Assembly (NCBI RefSeq): GCF_946222305.1
Contig: NZ_CAMIHZ010000016.1
Span: 1 to 53,347, forward strand
Reading direction: 5' to 3'
DNA from: an uncultured Corynebacterium sp.
GTDB lineage: Bacteria > Actinomycetota > Actinomycetes > Mycobacteriales > Mycobacteriaceae
Length of the DNA: 53,347 nt
This document shows, piece after piece, positions 8,191 to 16,800 of the stretch (position 1 is its first letter; every line of letters begins with the position of its first letter). The notes below the pieces were generated by a model that worked only from the letters and a program-made list of their open reading frames with translations, ran no database searches and was not told the DNA's origin. The translations under genes and the position numbers were made by a program.

Positions 8191-8865
8191 CTAGCTGAAG
8201 AACGCGCCCACAATGGTGCCCATTTGGCGGAGGTGCTCCACCTCAGACAGTAGGAAATCCGGACCACCCGGGCGGCCAATGACCAGCAGGAGTGAAGTCC
8301 CCTGGATAGGGGTCGCAGCCAAGGCGGAATCCATCACAGCCCAGTTTTCGGGGATCCAGTCTTCGCGTTCGGGGTTCAGAACACGCGCCTGTTCGACAGG
8401 TGCGGTTTCGAGCTCCTTACCGTTATCTTCGGGAGCAGCTGAGGAGGCTGCAACGCGGTGGGTGAGGGGATCGGTATCCAAAACGATGGACCATCCGACA
8501 GTCATGGACTGCGGAAGGCTGCTCATCATGAGATCCAGAGCATCGGATTGGTTCTGACGACGATCCGCCACATCCGCCAGCATCTTCACCTGGCCACGGC
8601 GATCCACAGTCCCCGAGAAGGGGCGAATGGAATCTACATACACCCCGTCAACTTCCTGAGCTGCGGTAATCAGGGCATCGGGCAGACAACCAGTGGGCAA
8701 ATTGACAACGATGTCATCAACAACGGTTCCCACTTCTTCCGCTGCGTCCCCGTTGCCGACGATGTCAACTCCCCGGATATCTCCACCGACGGTACCAATC
8801 GCCACGGCTAATCGGCCGAGGGCGCCTGGAGCATCGGGCATACGGACACGCATCAAGAAAGACAT
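8191..8865 (-). CDS. ACT-domain protein, probable amino acid-binding regulator
   Basis: The 224-residue cytoplasmic protein begins with an ACT domain (about residues 3-75: MRVRMPDAPGALGRLAVAIG, a typical effector-binding strand-loop-helix with the PGAL motif). The rest (75-224) has no recognised catalytic motif; its end (LLLVIGRPGGPDFL) could be a GAF-like or PDZ-like fold, but I cannot assign it. Proteins of this kind lie divergent from gatC in corynebacteria and mycobacteria, which supports the call. The ATG follows TAGTAT (8873-8878, minus strand) by 7 nt, so the mRNA is probably leaderless. It converges on ilvA across a 120-bp gap rich in GCTAGG repeats. Which amino acid it binds is unknown. 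Confidence 0.7.
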   Translation of the reverse strand: MSFLMRVRMPDAPGALGRLAVAIGTVGGDIRGVDIVGNGDAAEEVGTVVDDIVVNLPTGCLPDALITAAQEVDGVYVDSIRPFSGTVDRRGQVKMLADVADRRQNQSDALDLMMSSLPQSMTVGWSIVLDTDPLTHRVAASSAAPEDNGKELETAPVEQARVLNPEREDWIPENWAVMDSALAATPIQGTSLLLVIGRPGGPDFLLSEVEHLRQMGTIVGAFFS

Positions 8866-8872
8866 GCGTCCG

Positions 8873-8920
8873 ATACTAGCGACACCTCTGCGCGCTCGGG
8901 GTCGATTGGGTGACTAGAGT
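8873..8920. promoter_or_regulatory. divergent leaderless promoters, ACT gene and gatC
   Basis: Minus strand TAGTAT (8873-8878) ends 7 nt before the ACT-gene ATG. Plus strand TAGAGT (8915-8920) ends 7 nt before the gatC ATG. The two -10 boxes are only 36 bp apart, so the two polymerases must compete for overlapping DNA. Confidence 0.5.
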
Positions 8921-8927
8921 GTTAGAC

Positions 8928-9233
8928 ATGTCTGAAATTTCGCGTGATGATGTAGCCCACTTGGCCAGGTTGGCCCGCCTGAAGCTCTCTGATGAGGAGC
9001 TTGAACACTTCGCCACCCAGATCGACGGCATCGTTGATCACGTGGCGGCTATCCGCGAGGTCAATACCGAAGGCGTAGAGCCTTTGAGCCACCCCACTCA
9101 AAACGTCGACGGCACCGAGTCCGTGATGCGTGAGGACGTTGTTATTCCGAGCCTGACTGCTGAACAGGCACTGGATCAGGCCCCTGCAGCAGAGGACCAG
9201 CGATTCATGGTTCCGCAGATCCTGGGCGAGTAA
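8928..9233 (+). CDS. gatC: Asp-tRNA(Asn)/Glu-tRNA(Gln) amidotransferase subunit C
   Basis: A 101-residue protein with the family opening SEISRDDVAHLARLARL and the C-terminal LRED-like segment (VMREDVVIPSLTAEQAL). GatC wraps round GatA and GatB and stabilises the complex that converts misacylated Glu-tRNA(Gln), and Asp-tRNA(Asn) where needed, into the amidated form. I chose ATG 8928 over GTG 8910 because the GTG lies upstream of the -10 box TAGAGT and would not be transcribed from it. gatA follows after 82 nt; gatB is 6 kb downstream, a split arrangement common in corynebacteria. Confidence 0.95.
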   Translation: MSEISRDDVAHLARLARLKLSDEELEHFATQIDGIVDHVAAIREVNTEGVEPLSHPTQNVDGTESVMREDVVIPSLTAEQALDQAPAAEDQRFMVPQILGE

Positions 9234-9263
9234 CTCCCTTAGCCCAAAGTCGTTTAGCCCCAA

Positions 9264-9282
9264 CGACTGCTAAAAGCAGTCG
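9264..9282 (+). other. hairpin between gatC and gatA
   Basis: CGACTGC-TAAAA-GCAGTCG is a perfect 7-bp stem with a 5-nt loop and no T-tract after it. It could be a processing or stabilising element that sets the GatC:GatA ratio. A TATACC 6 nt before the upstream gatA ATG (9307) could be an internal promoter. Confidence 0.5.
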
Positions 9283-9315
9283 CTCAACATTACTTATACC
9301 CACAGGATGGCACCC

Positions 9316-10833
9316 ATGACCGATAATACTTCCGCGTCCTCCAAGTACGTTGTTGCCGACCGCAATGATTCGGACTACACCACCTGGACCGCATCTGACC
9401 TGGCAGAAAAGATCCACTCTCGCGAAATTTCCGCTGTCGAGGTTACTCAGGCACACCTCGACCGCATTGGTGACGTTGATGGAGACATCAATGCATTCCT
9501 TCACGTCAGCACGAACACCGCCTTGGCCGCCGCAGCCACCGTCGACGAGGCGCTTGCAGCAGGTGACCAGCCCACTTCGAAGCTGGCTGGTGTGCCCCTG
9601 GCGCTGAAGGATGTTTTCACCACGACGGACGCTCCAACCACCTGCGCCTCTAAGATGCTCGAAGGCTACATGAGCCCTTACGATGCCACCGTCACCCTGC
9701 GCCTGCGCGCTGCCGGAATCCCCATCTTGGGCAAGACCAATATGGATGAGTTCGCCATGGGATCCTCCACCGAGAACTCCGCCTACGGCCCCTCCAAGAA
9801 TCCATATGATCTGGATCGCACCCCAGGTGGCTCCGGCGGTGGCTCTTCCGCCGCACTCGCAGCCGGCATGGCCCCACTGGCTATCGGCACCGATACAGGC
9901 GGATCCATTCGACAGCCGGCTGCGCTCACGAATACCGTGGGTGTAAAGCCCACCTACGGTACCGTCTCCCGTTACGGTCTGGTCGCCTGCGCATCCTCCT
10001 TGGACCAGGGGGGCCCTACCGCACGCACTGTGCTGGATACCGCCTTGCTGCACGAGGTCATCGCGGGTCACGACGCCAACGACGCGACGTCCTCCAAGCG
10101 TCCAGTCGCTCCTGTTGTAGACGCCGCCAAGGCCGGTGCCAGCGGTGACCTCAGCGGGGTCAAGCTGGGTGTGGTGAAGCAATTCGAACGTCCCGAAGCC
10201 TTCCAGAAGGGAGTGCTGGACGTCTACCACGCCAACCTGGAACAGCTGAAGTCCCAAGGTGCGGAGCTGGTGGAGGTCGATTGCCCCAACTTCGACCACG
10301 CAATGAACGCCTACTACCTGATTCTGCCGTGCGAGGTCTCCTCCAACCTCGCCCGCTTTGACGGCATGCGATATGGCCAGCGCAAGGGCGATGACGGCAC
10401 CAACAGCGCCGATCAAGTCATGAGCCTCACCCGCGCAGAGGGGTTCGGCGATGAGGTCAAGCGCCGCATCATGCTCGGCACCTACGCCCTATCCGTGGGC
10501 TACTACGATGCCTATTACTTGCAGGCCCAGCGCGTCCGCAACCTCATCGCACAGGACTTCGCGGCGGCCTTCGACAAGGTCGATGCGATCGTTTCCCCGG
10601 TCACGCCAACCACCGCCTTCAAGCTGGGCGAAAAGGTCGATGACCCACTGGCGATGTACATGTTCGATCTGTTCACGCTGCCCCTCAACCTTGCGGGCGT
10701 GTGTGGCATGAGCGTTCCCGGTGGCTTCGCTGCCGACACGAACCTGCCAACTGGTCTGCAAATCATGGCGGGCGCGCACAAGGATGACAATCTCTACCGC
10801 GTGGGCGCAGCATTCGAAGCCGGTCGCAAGTAG
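9316..10833 (+). CDS. gatA: Asp-tRNA(Asn)/Glu-tRNA(Gln) amidotransferase subunit A
   Basis: GatA is the glutaminase subunit of the amidotransferase and an amidase-signature enzyme. The Ser-cisSer-Lys triad is visible as Lys98 (PLALKDVF), cis-Ser173 (RTPGGSGGG) and nucleophile Ser197 (GTDTGGS), with the spacing (75 and 24) known for GatA. The 505-residue length is normal. ATG 9316 has AGGA 8 nt upstream. ATG 9307, three codons earlier, is an alternative that would fit the leaderless box TATACC. It is co-directional with gatC and probably co-transcribed, with a hairpin in the gap. Confidence 0.96.
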   Translation: MTDNTSASSKYVVADRNDSDYTTWTASDLAEKIHSREISAVEVTQAHLDRIGDVDGDINAFLHVSTNTALAAAATVDEALAAGDQPTSKLAGVPLALKDVFTTTDAPTTCASKMLEGYMSPYDATVTLRLRAAGIPILGKTNMDEFAMGSSTENSAYGPSKNPYDLDRTPGGSGGGSSAALAAGMAPLAIGTDTGGSIRQPAALTNTVGVKPTYGTVSRYGLVACASSLDQGGPTARTVLDTALLHEVIAGHDANDATSSKRPVAPVVDAAKAGASGDLSGVKLGVVKQFERPEAFQKGVLDVYHANLEQLKSQGAELVEVDCPNFDHAMNAYYLILPCEVSSNLARFDGMRYGQRKGDDGTNSADQVMSLTRAEGFGDEVKRRIMLGTYALSVGYYDAYYLQAQRVRNLIAQDFAAAFDKVDAIVSPVTPTTAFKLGEKVDDPLAMYMFDLFTLPLNLAGVCGMSVPGGFAADTNLPTGLQIMAGAHKDDNLYRVGAAFEAGRK

Positions 10834-10959
10834 CATCGCGAACAACACGGCCTTTGGGGATTGAACGAATTCGGTTCCCTTTTGCGTCGGAATGAGAAAA
10901 AGTGTGCACATCGAGTTACCACCGCTAGGCCACTTGGTGGCGAGGTGAGGAGTGAGACC

Positions 10960-11634
10960 ATGACCGGCGACGGCTGGGCAGTAGGAACGGACGGCTCCCG
11001 ACGATGGGGAACTCTGGGCGCTGCGGGGCTCATGTTGATCACGGCTGATCGCGAGGTCCTCATGCAACACCGTGCCAAGTGGACCAATCGAGGTGGCACG
11101 TGGGCTCTGCCGGGCGGGGCTATTGATGTGGGGGAATCTAGTTCCGACGCCGCGTTGCGCGAAACCTGGGAAGAAACCGGAGTCTCGCCGGATTCGGTCA
11201 CGGTGCGCGGGGAAGTGGTGACCTCGCGCGTCGAGTTGAGCCACGTGCTTACGCGGCAAGCGTTATCCACCGAGGATATGCACCTAGTGGATAGCTTCCG
11301 AAACGAAGTCGAGGGGATCGGTGATCCGCGTGATCCCCGCGTCCGGGAGCTGATGAGTGAAAACCGCATCGTGCACCCCGAGCACGGCGGGCACCTTACG
11401 TTCGGCCTTGGTGGGCGCTTCTGGTGGGAGATCCCCGACAACACCGTGAACGAGTGGCGCTACACGGTCGTGCTGGGAACCTGTGAATTCCAGTTGGAGT
11501 TGAATCCCACCGCCGAATCCAAGGATCTGAGGTGGCAGCCCATCGACCAGCTGGAGGAGTTGGAACTCATGCCCGAGTTCCAGCACAGCTTGTCAGAATT
11601 GCGGGCAGAGGCGGAGCGACTGGGCATCGCATAA
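10960..11634 (+). CDS. Nudix (MutT-like) hydrolase
   Basis: The 224-residue protein has a complete Nudix box, G53-x5-E59-x7-R67-E68-x2-E71-E72-x-G74 (GGAIDVGESSSDAALRETW and on), which binds the metal and cleaves nucleoside diphosphate-X substrates. It starts at ATG 10960 behind a good Shine-Dalgarno (GGTGAGGAG, 6 nt); an open frame reaches back to 10861 without support. An insertion of about 60 residues (roughly 100-160) separates the box from the last strands, so the protein is longer than simple MutT enzymes (about 130 aa). Genes of this kind follow gatA in corynebacteria. The substrate (sugar nucleotide, oxidised dNTP or ADP-ribose) cannot be told. Confidence 0.88.
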   Translation: MTGDGWAVGTDGSRRWGTLGAAGLMLITADREVLMQHRAKWTNRGGTWALPGGAIDVGESSSDAALRETWEETGVSPDSVTVRGEVVTSRVELSHVLTRQALSTEDMHLVDSFRNEVEGIGDPRDPRVRELMSENRIVHPEHGGHLTFGLGGRFWWEIPDNTVNEWRYTVVLGTCEFQLELNPTAESKDLRWQPIDQLEELELMPEFQHSLSELRAEAERLGIA

Positions 11635-11657
11635 GGTCGCAAACTAACATCGCGAGG

Positions 11658-13100
11658 GTGAAAGAAACGTACCCCTCCCTTCCCTTGAGCCTGCCCGAGG
11701 CATGGCGCGCCCTGATAGCGCTATGCCTCGGATTTTTCATGATCCTGCTGGATCAAACGATTGTGGCCGTCGCCACGCCGGGATTTGAACGCGACCTGCA
11801 CGCCGACTATGGCCAGTTGCTGTGGGTGACCAGCATCTATTTGCTGACGTTTGCCGTTCCACTGCTGGTGACCGGGCGGCTGGGGGATCGTTTCGGGCCG
11901 AAGAACCTGTACATCGCGGGCATGGTGATCTTCACTGTGTCCTCCTTGGCCTGCGGGTTGGCAGACAGCATTGAGACGTTGATTGTCGCCCGTGCGGTAC
12001 AGGGGATCGGCGGAGCGTTGCTCACCCCGCAGACCATGAGCGTAATCAACCGCGTGTTTCCGCACGACAAGAAGGGTGCGGCCCTCGGCGCCTGGGGAGC
12101 GGTCGCGGGCGTGTCCACGCTGGCCGGTCCTCTGCTAGGCGGGCTGATCATGGACTTCGCCACTTGGCACTGGGTGTTTTTCATCAACGTGCCCATCGGG
12201 GTGGTGTGCATTGTGTTCGTCGCGTTGTGGGTGCCGAAATTCCGCCCGCACAATCAGCGCATCGACGGGCTCTCGGTCGTGGTCAGCATCGCCGCGATGG
12301 CCCTGATTGTCTACGCCATTCAGGAAGGTGAAAAGGCCCAGTGGGCGCCGTGGATCTGGGGCTTGCTCGTGGGCGGAGTGGTCCTGATCGGGGTGTTCTT
12401 GTGGTTGCAGGCGCGGGTGGAGCGCCGCGGTCGCACCGCACCGCTGATTCCGCTGGGACTTTTCGCGCGTAAGGATTTCGCATTCGGCAACCTCGCCATC
12501 TTCTCCATGGGCTTCGCCGTCGCCGGCATGATGGTCCCAGTCATGTTGTACCTGCAGAACATTCACGGCTTGTCTCCACTGCAAGCAGGTCTTTTTGTGA
12601 CGCCAATGTCCCTGATCTCCGGTGCCCTTGCCCCTTTCGTGGGGCGCGCCGTCGATAAGCGTTCGCCACGCCCGATGGCGGTGCTTGGTTTCACTCTCAT
12701 GACGTTGAGCACTTTGGGCCTTGTGGTCTTTATGCGACCGGATTTCCCGTTGTGGGCACCGTTGTGCGTCTTTCTGCTCATGGGTTTCGCGCACGGATTC
12801 GTATGGGCGCCGAACTCTACGGTCACACTGAGGGAACTGCCGCATGAGTCGATTGGAGCGGGATCTGGCATGTACAACACCACCAGGCAATTGGGTGCAG
12901 TCATCGGTTCGGCCGTGATTGCCGCCGTGCTGCAGGCTAGGGGTGAAACCAGCGGGGTGTCGGCATTCGCAGAAGCCCTGCTGCCAGCAGGAATTGTCTT
13001 GGTACTCGGCATTGTGGCTTCCGTCCTGGCGGTGGGGCCACACAAGGGCGGCAATAGTTATGCGGAGAAGTCGCCTCGTCGTGAAGTGGTTGAGCACTAA
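11658..13100 (+). CDS. MFS multidrug exporter, DHA2 (14-TM, EmrB/QacA) family
   Basis: The 480-residue protein has about 14 hydrophobic segments, MFS motif A in GRLGDRFGPKNLY, and the family-specific helix-1 sequence LDQTIVAVATPGF (motif D1 of the 14-TM group). Relatives expel drugs and quaternary ammonium compounds; some export amino acids or siderophores. The GTG at 11658 follows TAACAT by 7 nt. An open frame begins at 11532 but overlaps the Nudix gene and its N-terminal extension is not hydrophobic. No regulator gene is adjacent. The gap to the Nudix stop is only 23 nt and contains the -10 box. Confidence 0.87.
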   Translation: MKETYPSLPLSLPEAWRALIALCLGFFMILLDQTIVAVATPGFERDLHADYGQLLWVTSIYLLTFAVPLLVTGRLGDRFGPKNLYIAGMVIFTVSSLACGLADSIETLIVARAVQGIGGALLTPQTMSVINRVFPHDKKGAALGAWGAVAGVSTLAGPLLGGLIMDFATWHWVFFINVPIGVVCIVFVALWVPKFRPHNQRIDGLSVVVSIAAMALIVYAIQEGEKAQWAPWIWGLLVGGVVLIGVFLWLQARVERRGRTAPLIPLGLFARKDFAFGNLAIFSMGFAVAGMMVPVMLYLQNIHGLSPLQAGLFVTPMSLISGALAPFVGRAVDKRSPRPMAVLGFTLMTLSTLGLVVFMRPDFPLWAPLCVFLLMGFAHGFVWAPNSTVTLRELPHESIGAGSGMYNTTRQLGAVIGSAVIAAVLQARGETSGVSAFAEALLPAGIVLVLGIVASVLAVGPHKGGNSYAEKSPRREVVEH

Positions 13101-13184
13101 AGCAGCAGCGCAGAGGAGTGGCAGAGCAGCGAAGCGCGTGGGTTCGCGCAGCGGGTGTCGGGGTCGGTCGCTAGAATCGCGATT

Positions 13185-14213
13185 ATGCGTATTGCGACCC
13201 TCACCAGTGGTGGAGACTGCCCAGGACTAAATGCCGTGATCCGTGCCGTAGTACGCACGGCGGCACAAAATGGATCGACGGTTGTCGGTTACGAAGACGG
13301 CTGGCAAGGCCTGTTGGAAGACCGCCGCGTGCAGCTATACGACGATGCGTTTATCGATCGCATCCTGCGCCAAGGTGGCACTATTTTGGGCACGGGTCGC
13401 CTACACCCAGACACCTTCAAGGCGGGCATCGACCGAGTCAAGGCGAATTTGGAGGACGCTCAGATTGATGCCTTGATCGCGATCGGCGGCGAGGGAACAC
13501 TAAAGGGGGCAAAGTGGCTGCACGACAATGGTGTGCCGGTTGTCGGTGTGCCTAAGACCATTGATAACGATGTCGATGGAACCGATTACACCTTCGGTTT
13601 CGATACCGCGGTTGCTGTCGCTACCGAGGCGATCGACCGCTTGCATACCACGGCCGAATCCCACAACCGTGTGATGATCGTGGAGACTATGGGGCGTCAC
13701 GTGGGCTGGATTGCGCTCCACGCAGGCATGGCCGGCGGTGCGCACGAGATCCTGATCCCAGAGGCCCCATTTGATATCGATGATGTCTGCAAGCGCATGG
13801 CGCGTCGCTTCCAGCTAGGGGAGAAGTACGGGATCATTGTTGTTGCCGAAGGTGCATTGCCCAAGGAAGGGACGCTGAGCGTCGGCGAGCGCGAAGTGGA
13901 CCAGTTCGGCCACGAGAAGTTTGAAGACATTTCCGGCATGATCGCCAAGGAATTGGAAAACCGGTTGGATACCGATGTCCGCACTACCGTCTTGGGCCAC
14001 ACCCAGCGAGGTGGTACTCCAACGGCCTTCGACCGTGTTTTGGCTACCCGCTTCGGCGTCAACGCAGCACAAGCCTGCCTCAATGGGGACTTTGGCAAGG
14101 TGGTGGCGTTGAATGCCTCACACATCGACGTGATCAGTTTCGATGATGCCGTGGGCAAGCTCAAAGAGGTGCCACCGAAGCTCTACGAAACCGCCCAGGC
14201 CCTGTTCGGCTAG
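13185..14213 (+). CDS. pfkA: 6-phosphofructokinase, ATP-type with Lys124
   Basis: Phosphorylates fructose 6-phosphate to fructose 1,6-bisphosphate in glycolysis. The 342-residue protein has GGDCPGLN (9-16), GGEGT (101-105) and PKTIDNDVDGTD (from 123) with the catalytic Asp127/Asp129 region. Residue 104 is Gly, which marks ATP use, while residue 124 is Lys, which is otherwise found in PPi enzymes; actinobacterial ATP-PFKs have this mixed pair. ATG 13185 follows TAGAAT (13172-13177) by 7 nt, so the mRNA is probably leaderless. It is co-directional with the MFS gene and converges on the DUF4261-like gene with a 16-nt gap. Confidence 0.95.
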   Translation: MRIATLTSGGDCPGLNAVIRAVVRTAAQNGSTVVGYEDGWQGLLEDRRVQLYDDAFIDRILRQGGTILGTGRLHPDTFKAGIDRVKANLEDAQIDALIAIGGEGTLKGAKWLHDNGVPVVGVPKTIDNDVDGTDYTFGFDTAVAVATEAIDRLHTTAESHNRVMIVETMGRHVGWIALHAGMAGGAHEILIPEAPFDIDDVCKRMARRFQLGEKYGIIVVAEGALPKEGTLSVGEREVDQFGHEKFEDISGMIAKELENRLDTDVRTTVLGHTQRGGTPTAFDRVLATRFGVNAAQACLNGDFGKVVALNASHIDVISFDDAVGKLKEVPPKLYETAQALFG

Positions 14214-14229
14214 GCGTCGGAATAAAAGG

Positions 14230-15132
14230 TTATGCACTCGGCGAAGTGACCTGCAGCTTTACGCAGGGAACCTCCGGGGCATAAGGGTGAGTGCCTTCGC
14301 TGACGCGCAGGATCTGATCATCGGCGAAGCCCAACGTGTCCTTCGGCCACAGGACACCACCATTGAGAATGTAATTGACGAGGTTGACGAGCTTTTCGTA
14401 GAGCTCGCTGGGGTCGATGGTGGTGTTGCGGAAGACAAGCTCTGGGTGGCCGAGAGGCGCGAGCCCCGATGTGTAGGCGTTGCTGGATGGACCGGCTGCA
14501 TCGTGGTGAGTGGCGGAGTTGACTTCCGGGTCGTCTTCAGACTGGACAATCCAGATTGACGCCAACGCTTCCTCCAGTCGACCCTCTTGGACGAAATAGC
14601 GGTAATAACCCGCGTTGAACGTCACTTCCGCGAGAGAAGAGTGGACGAGAACCGCGCTATCGTTCGACGCGATGGCCTCCGTGGCCGCCGCGTGGATGAT
14701 AGCGCTGCCCACCCTGGGATCAATGAGTTCCTTATTCAGTTGCAGGCGGTCTTGGGAAGGCAGGACAGCGACGACCGCTTGTGCTGACACTTCATCGACG
14801 GCGGCTTGCTCTCCCGAGAGCACCGGATGGTAGCGCAGCTGGTAGGCCTGGCCATCGGGAGCCTCGTTAATGGCAGTGACGTGGATAAGGTGGTCGCCGT
14901 AGACTTCCACAGCGACGGCGTTGTTGTGCTCATCAATCTGAAATTCACCGAGGTCTTCCCCGAACTGTTCGGATAGTTCTGTGACTATGTCCTCCGGTGT
15001 AGGCACGCGGGAAAGCAAAACGATGTTTACCAACGGGGCGGAAATGATGCTCGGATCGAGGAACTGGGCAGCGAACTGCTCCGGGGAAGAGTCAGGGGAC
15101 GGAACTTCCGAGTGGGGGTTGGTGGAGGACAA
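14230..15132 (-). CDS. DUF4261-like protein of unknown function
   Basis: The 300-residue, acidic, soluble protein starts with a TTG (15132); no in-frame ATG lies near. The first 25 residues are Ser/Pro/Glu-rich. The segment GHPELVFRNTTIDPSELYEKL followed by YILNGGVLWPKDTLGF resembles the C-terminal signature of DUF4261 proteins, whose role is unknown and which often occur in toxin-immunity or sensor contexts; that resemblance is from memory. It is divergent from gatB: the two start regions share about 100 bp. There are no transmembrane segments and no catalytic motif that I recognise. Confidence 0.6.
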   Translation of the reverse strand: MSSTNPHSEVPSPDSSPEQFAAQFLDPSIISAPLVNIVLLSRVPTPEDIVTELSEQFGEDLGEFQIDEHNNAVAVEVYGDHLIHVTAINEAPDGQAYQLRYHPVLSGEQAAVDEVSAQAVVAVLPSQDRLQLNKELIDPRVGSAIIHAAATEAIASNDSAVLVHSSLAEVTFNAGYYRYFVQEGRLEEALASIWIVQSEDDPEVNSATHHDAAGPSSNAYTSGLAPLGHPELVFRNTTIDPSELYEKLVNLVNYILNGGVLWPKDTLGFADDQILRVSEGTHPYAPEVPCVKLQVTSPSA

Positions 15133-15236
15133 TGTGGCATGCTTTCTGCTTGGGATGGCTAGCGCAAATAACCCTAACGGTTGTCAGCCCCGACCGTTGC
15201 CCAAAGACGGGATTCACTCGTACTAAGATGGAGCGC

Positions 15237-16754
15237 ATGACTGCGCCTGTGTATGACTACTCCGATGATGTGATGGACTTCGACGAAGTACTCGAGCGCT
15301 TCGACCCTGTAATGGGTATGGAGGTTCACGTCGAGTTGTCCACCAAGACGAAGATGTTTTCCACCTCCTCCGCGGAGTTCGGCGATGCCCCGAACACGAA
15401 TGTGGATCCCTGCAGCCTCGGCTTGCCGGGCGCATTGCCAGTAGTGAACAAACAGGGTGTGGAGTGGGCCATCAAGATTGGACTGGCGCTGAACTGCGAA
15501 ATCGCACCGTATTCGCGCTTTGCCCGCAAGAACTACTTCTACCCAGACCAGCCGAAGAACTACCAGATCTCCCAGTACGACGAGCCGATTGCTCACGACG
15601 GTTACTTGGATGTCGTTCTGGAAGATGGCACCGAATGGCGCGTTGAGATCGAGCGTGCCCACATGGAAGAAGACACGGGCAAGCTGACTCACCTTGGCGG
15701 TGAGCGCGGCCGCATCCACGGTGCCACCGCGTCCTTGGTGGACTGCAACCGCGCCGGTGTGCCATTGATCGAGATCGTTACCAAGCCGATCGAGGGCGCC
15801 GGCGAGCGCGCACCGGAGGTCGCCAAGGCGTATGTCTCCGCATTGCGGGACTTGGTGAAGGCACTGGGTGTTTCCGATGCACGCATGGACCAGGGTTCGA
15901 TGCGTGTGGATTCGAACCTGTCGCTGATGGAAAAGGGTGCCACTGAGTACGGCACGCGCACCGAAACCAAGAACATCAACTCCCTGAAATCCGTGGAGCA
16001 AGCCGTGCGCTTCGAAATGCAGCGCCAGGCAGCATGCTTGGAAAACGGTGTGGAAATCGTTCAGGAGACCCGTCACTACCAGGAGCTAGACGGTTCCACC
16101 TCCAAGGGACGCCCCAAGGAGACCATGGCGGATTACCGCTACTTCAACGACCCAGATCTGCCACCGGTTTTGGCACCCGCAGAGTGGGTGGAGGAAATCC
16201 GCGCAACCTTGCCGGAAATGCCATGGATCCGTCGTGCCCGCATCCAGGAAGAGTGGCAGCTCAAGGACGAGGAAATGCGCGACCTCGTCAACGCCGGCGC
16301 TTTGGACCTCATCGTGGATACCGTCGAGGCCGGTGCGAAGCCCGCCGAGGCTCGTTCCTGGTGGGTTTCCTACCTCGCTCAAAAGGCGAACGAGCAGGGC
16401 GTGGAGCTGGAAGTCCTGCACATCACCCCACAGCAGGTCGCCCGTGTCGCCGAGCTGGTTGCCGAGGGCAAGCTGACCAACAAGCTGGCACGCCAGGCTG
16501 TTGACGGTGTGCTGGCCGATGAAGGCGATGTCGACGACGTCGTTAAGGCCCGTGGTCTCGAGGTCGTGCGCGACGACGGTGCCATTGAAGCTGCGGTGGA
16601 TGAGGCGCTGGCGGCCACCCCAGACATCGTCGAGAAGTATCGCGCTGGAAACAAGAAGGTCACGGGCGCTATCGTCGGCGCAGTCATGAAGGCCACAAAG
16701 GGCAAAGCCGATCCGGCGCAGGTCAACCAGCTGATCGCCAAGAAGTTGCAGTAG
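15237..16754 (+). CDS. gatB: Asp-tRNA(Asn)/Glu-tRNA(Gln) amidotransferase subunit B
   Basis: GatB is the kinase/transamidase subunit that activates the misacylated tRNA. The 505-residue protein has the family sequence GMEVHVELSTKTKMF, the zinc/phosphate region PCSLGLPGALPVVN, HMEEDTGKL and SLVDCNRAGVPLIEIVT, and a C-terminal YqeY-like tail (about 360-505) that grips tRNA. The start ATG 15237 follows TAAGAT (15224-15229) by 7 nt; an in-frame ATG at 15228 is less likely because it overlaps the box. It is separated from gatC-gatA by four genes, so subunit balance depends on independent promoters. Confidence 0.96.
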   Translation: MTAPVYDYSDDVMDFDEVLERFDPVMGMEVHVELSTKTKMFSTSSAEFGDAPNTNVDPCSLGLPGALPVVNKQGVEWAIKIGLALNCEIAPYSRFARKNYFYPDQPKNYQISQYDEPIAHDGYLDVVLEDGTEWRVEIERAHMEEDTGKLTHLGGERGRIHGATASLVDCNRAGVPLIEIVTKPIEGAGERAPEVAKAYVSALRDLVKALGVSDARMDQGSMRVDSNLSLMEKGATEYGTRTETKNINSLKSVEQAVRFEMQRQAACLENGVEIVQETRHYQELDGSTSKGRPKETMADYRYFNDPDLPPVLAPAEWVEEIRATLPEMPWIRRARIQEEWQLKDEEMRDLVNAGALDLIVDTVEAGAKPAEARSWWVSYLAQKANEQGVELEVLHITPQQVARVAELVAEGKLTNKLARQAVDGVLADEGDVDDVVKARGLEVVRDDGAIEAAVDEALAATPDIVEKYRAGNKKVTGAIVGAVMKATKGKADPAQVNQLIAKKLQ

Positions 16755-16800
16755 CTCTCCCGGGGCTTACCGGCCCCCGCTGTGGTTGAAGCTTCGGGGC

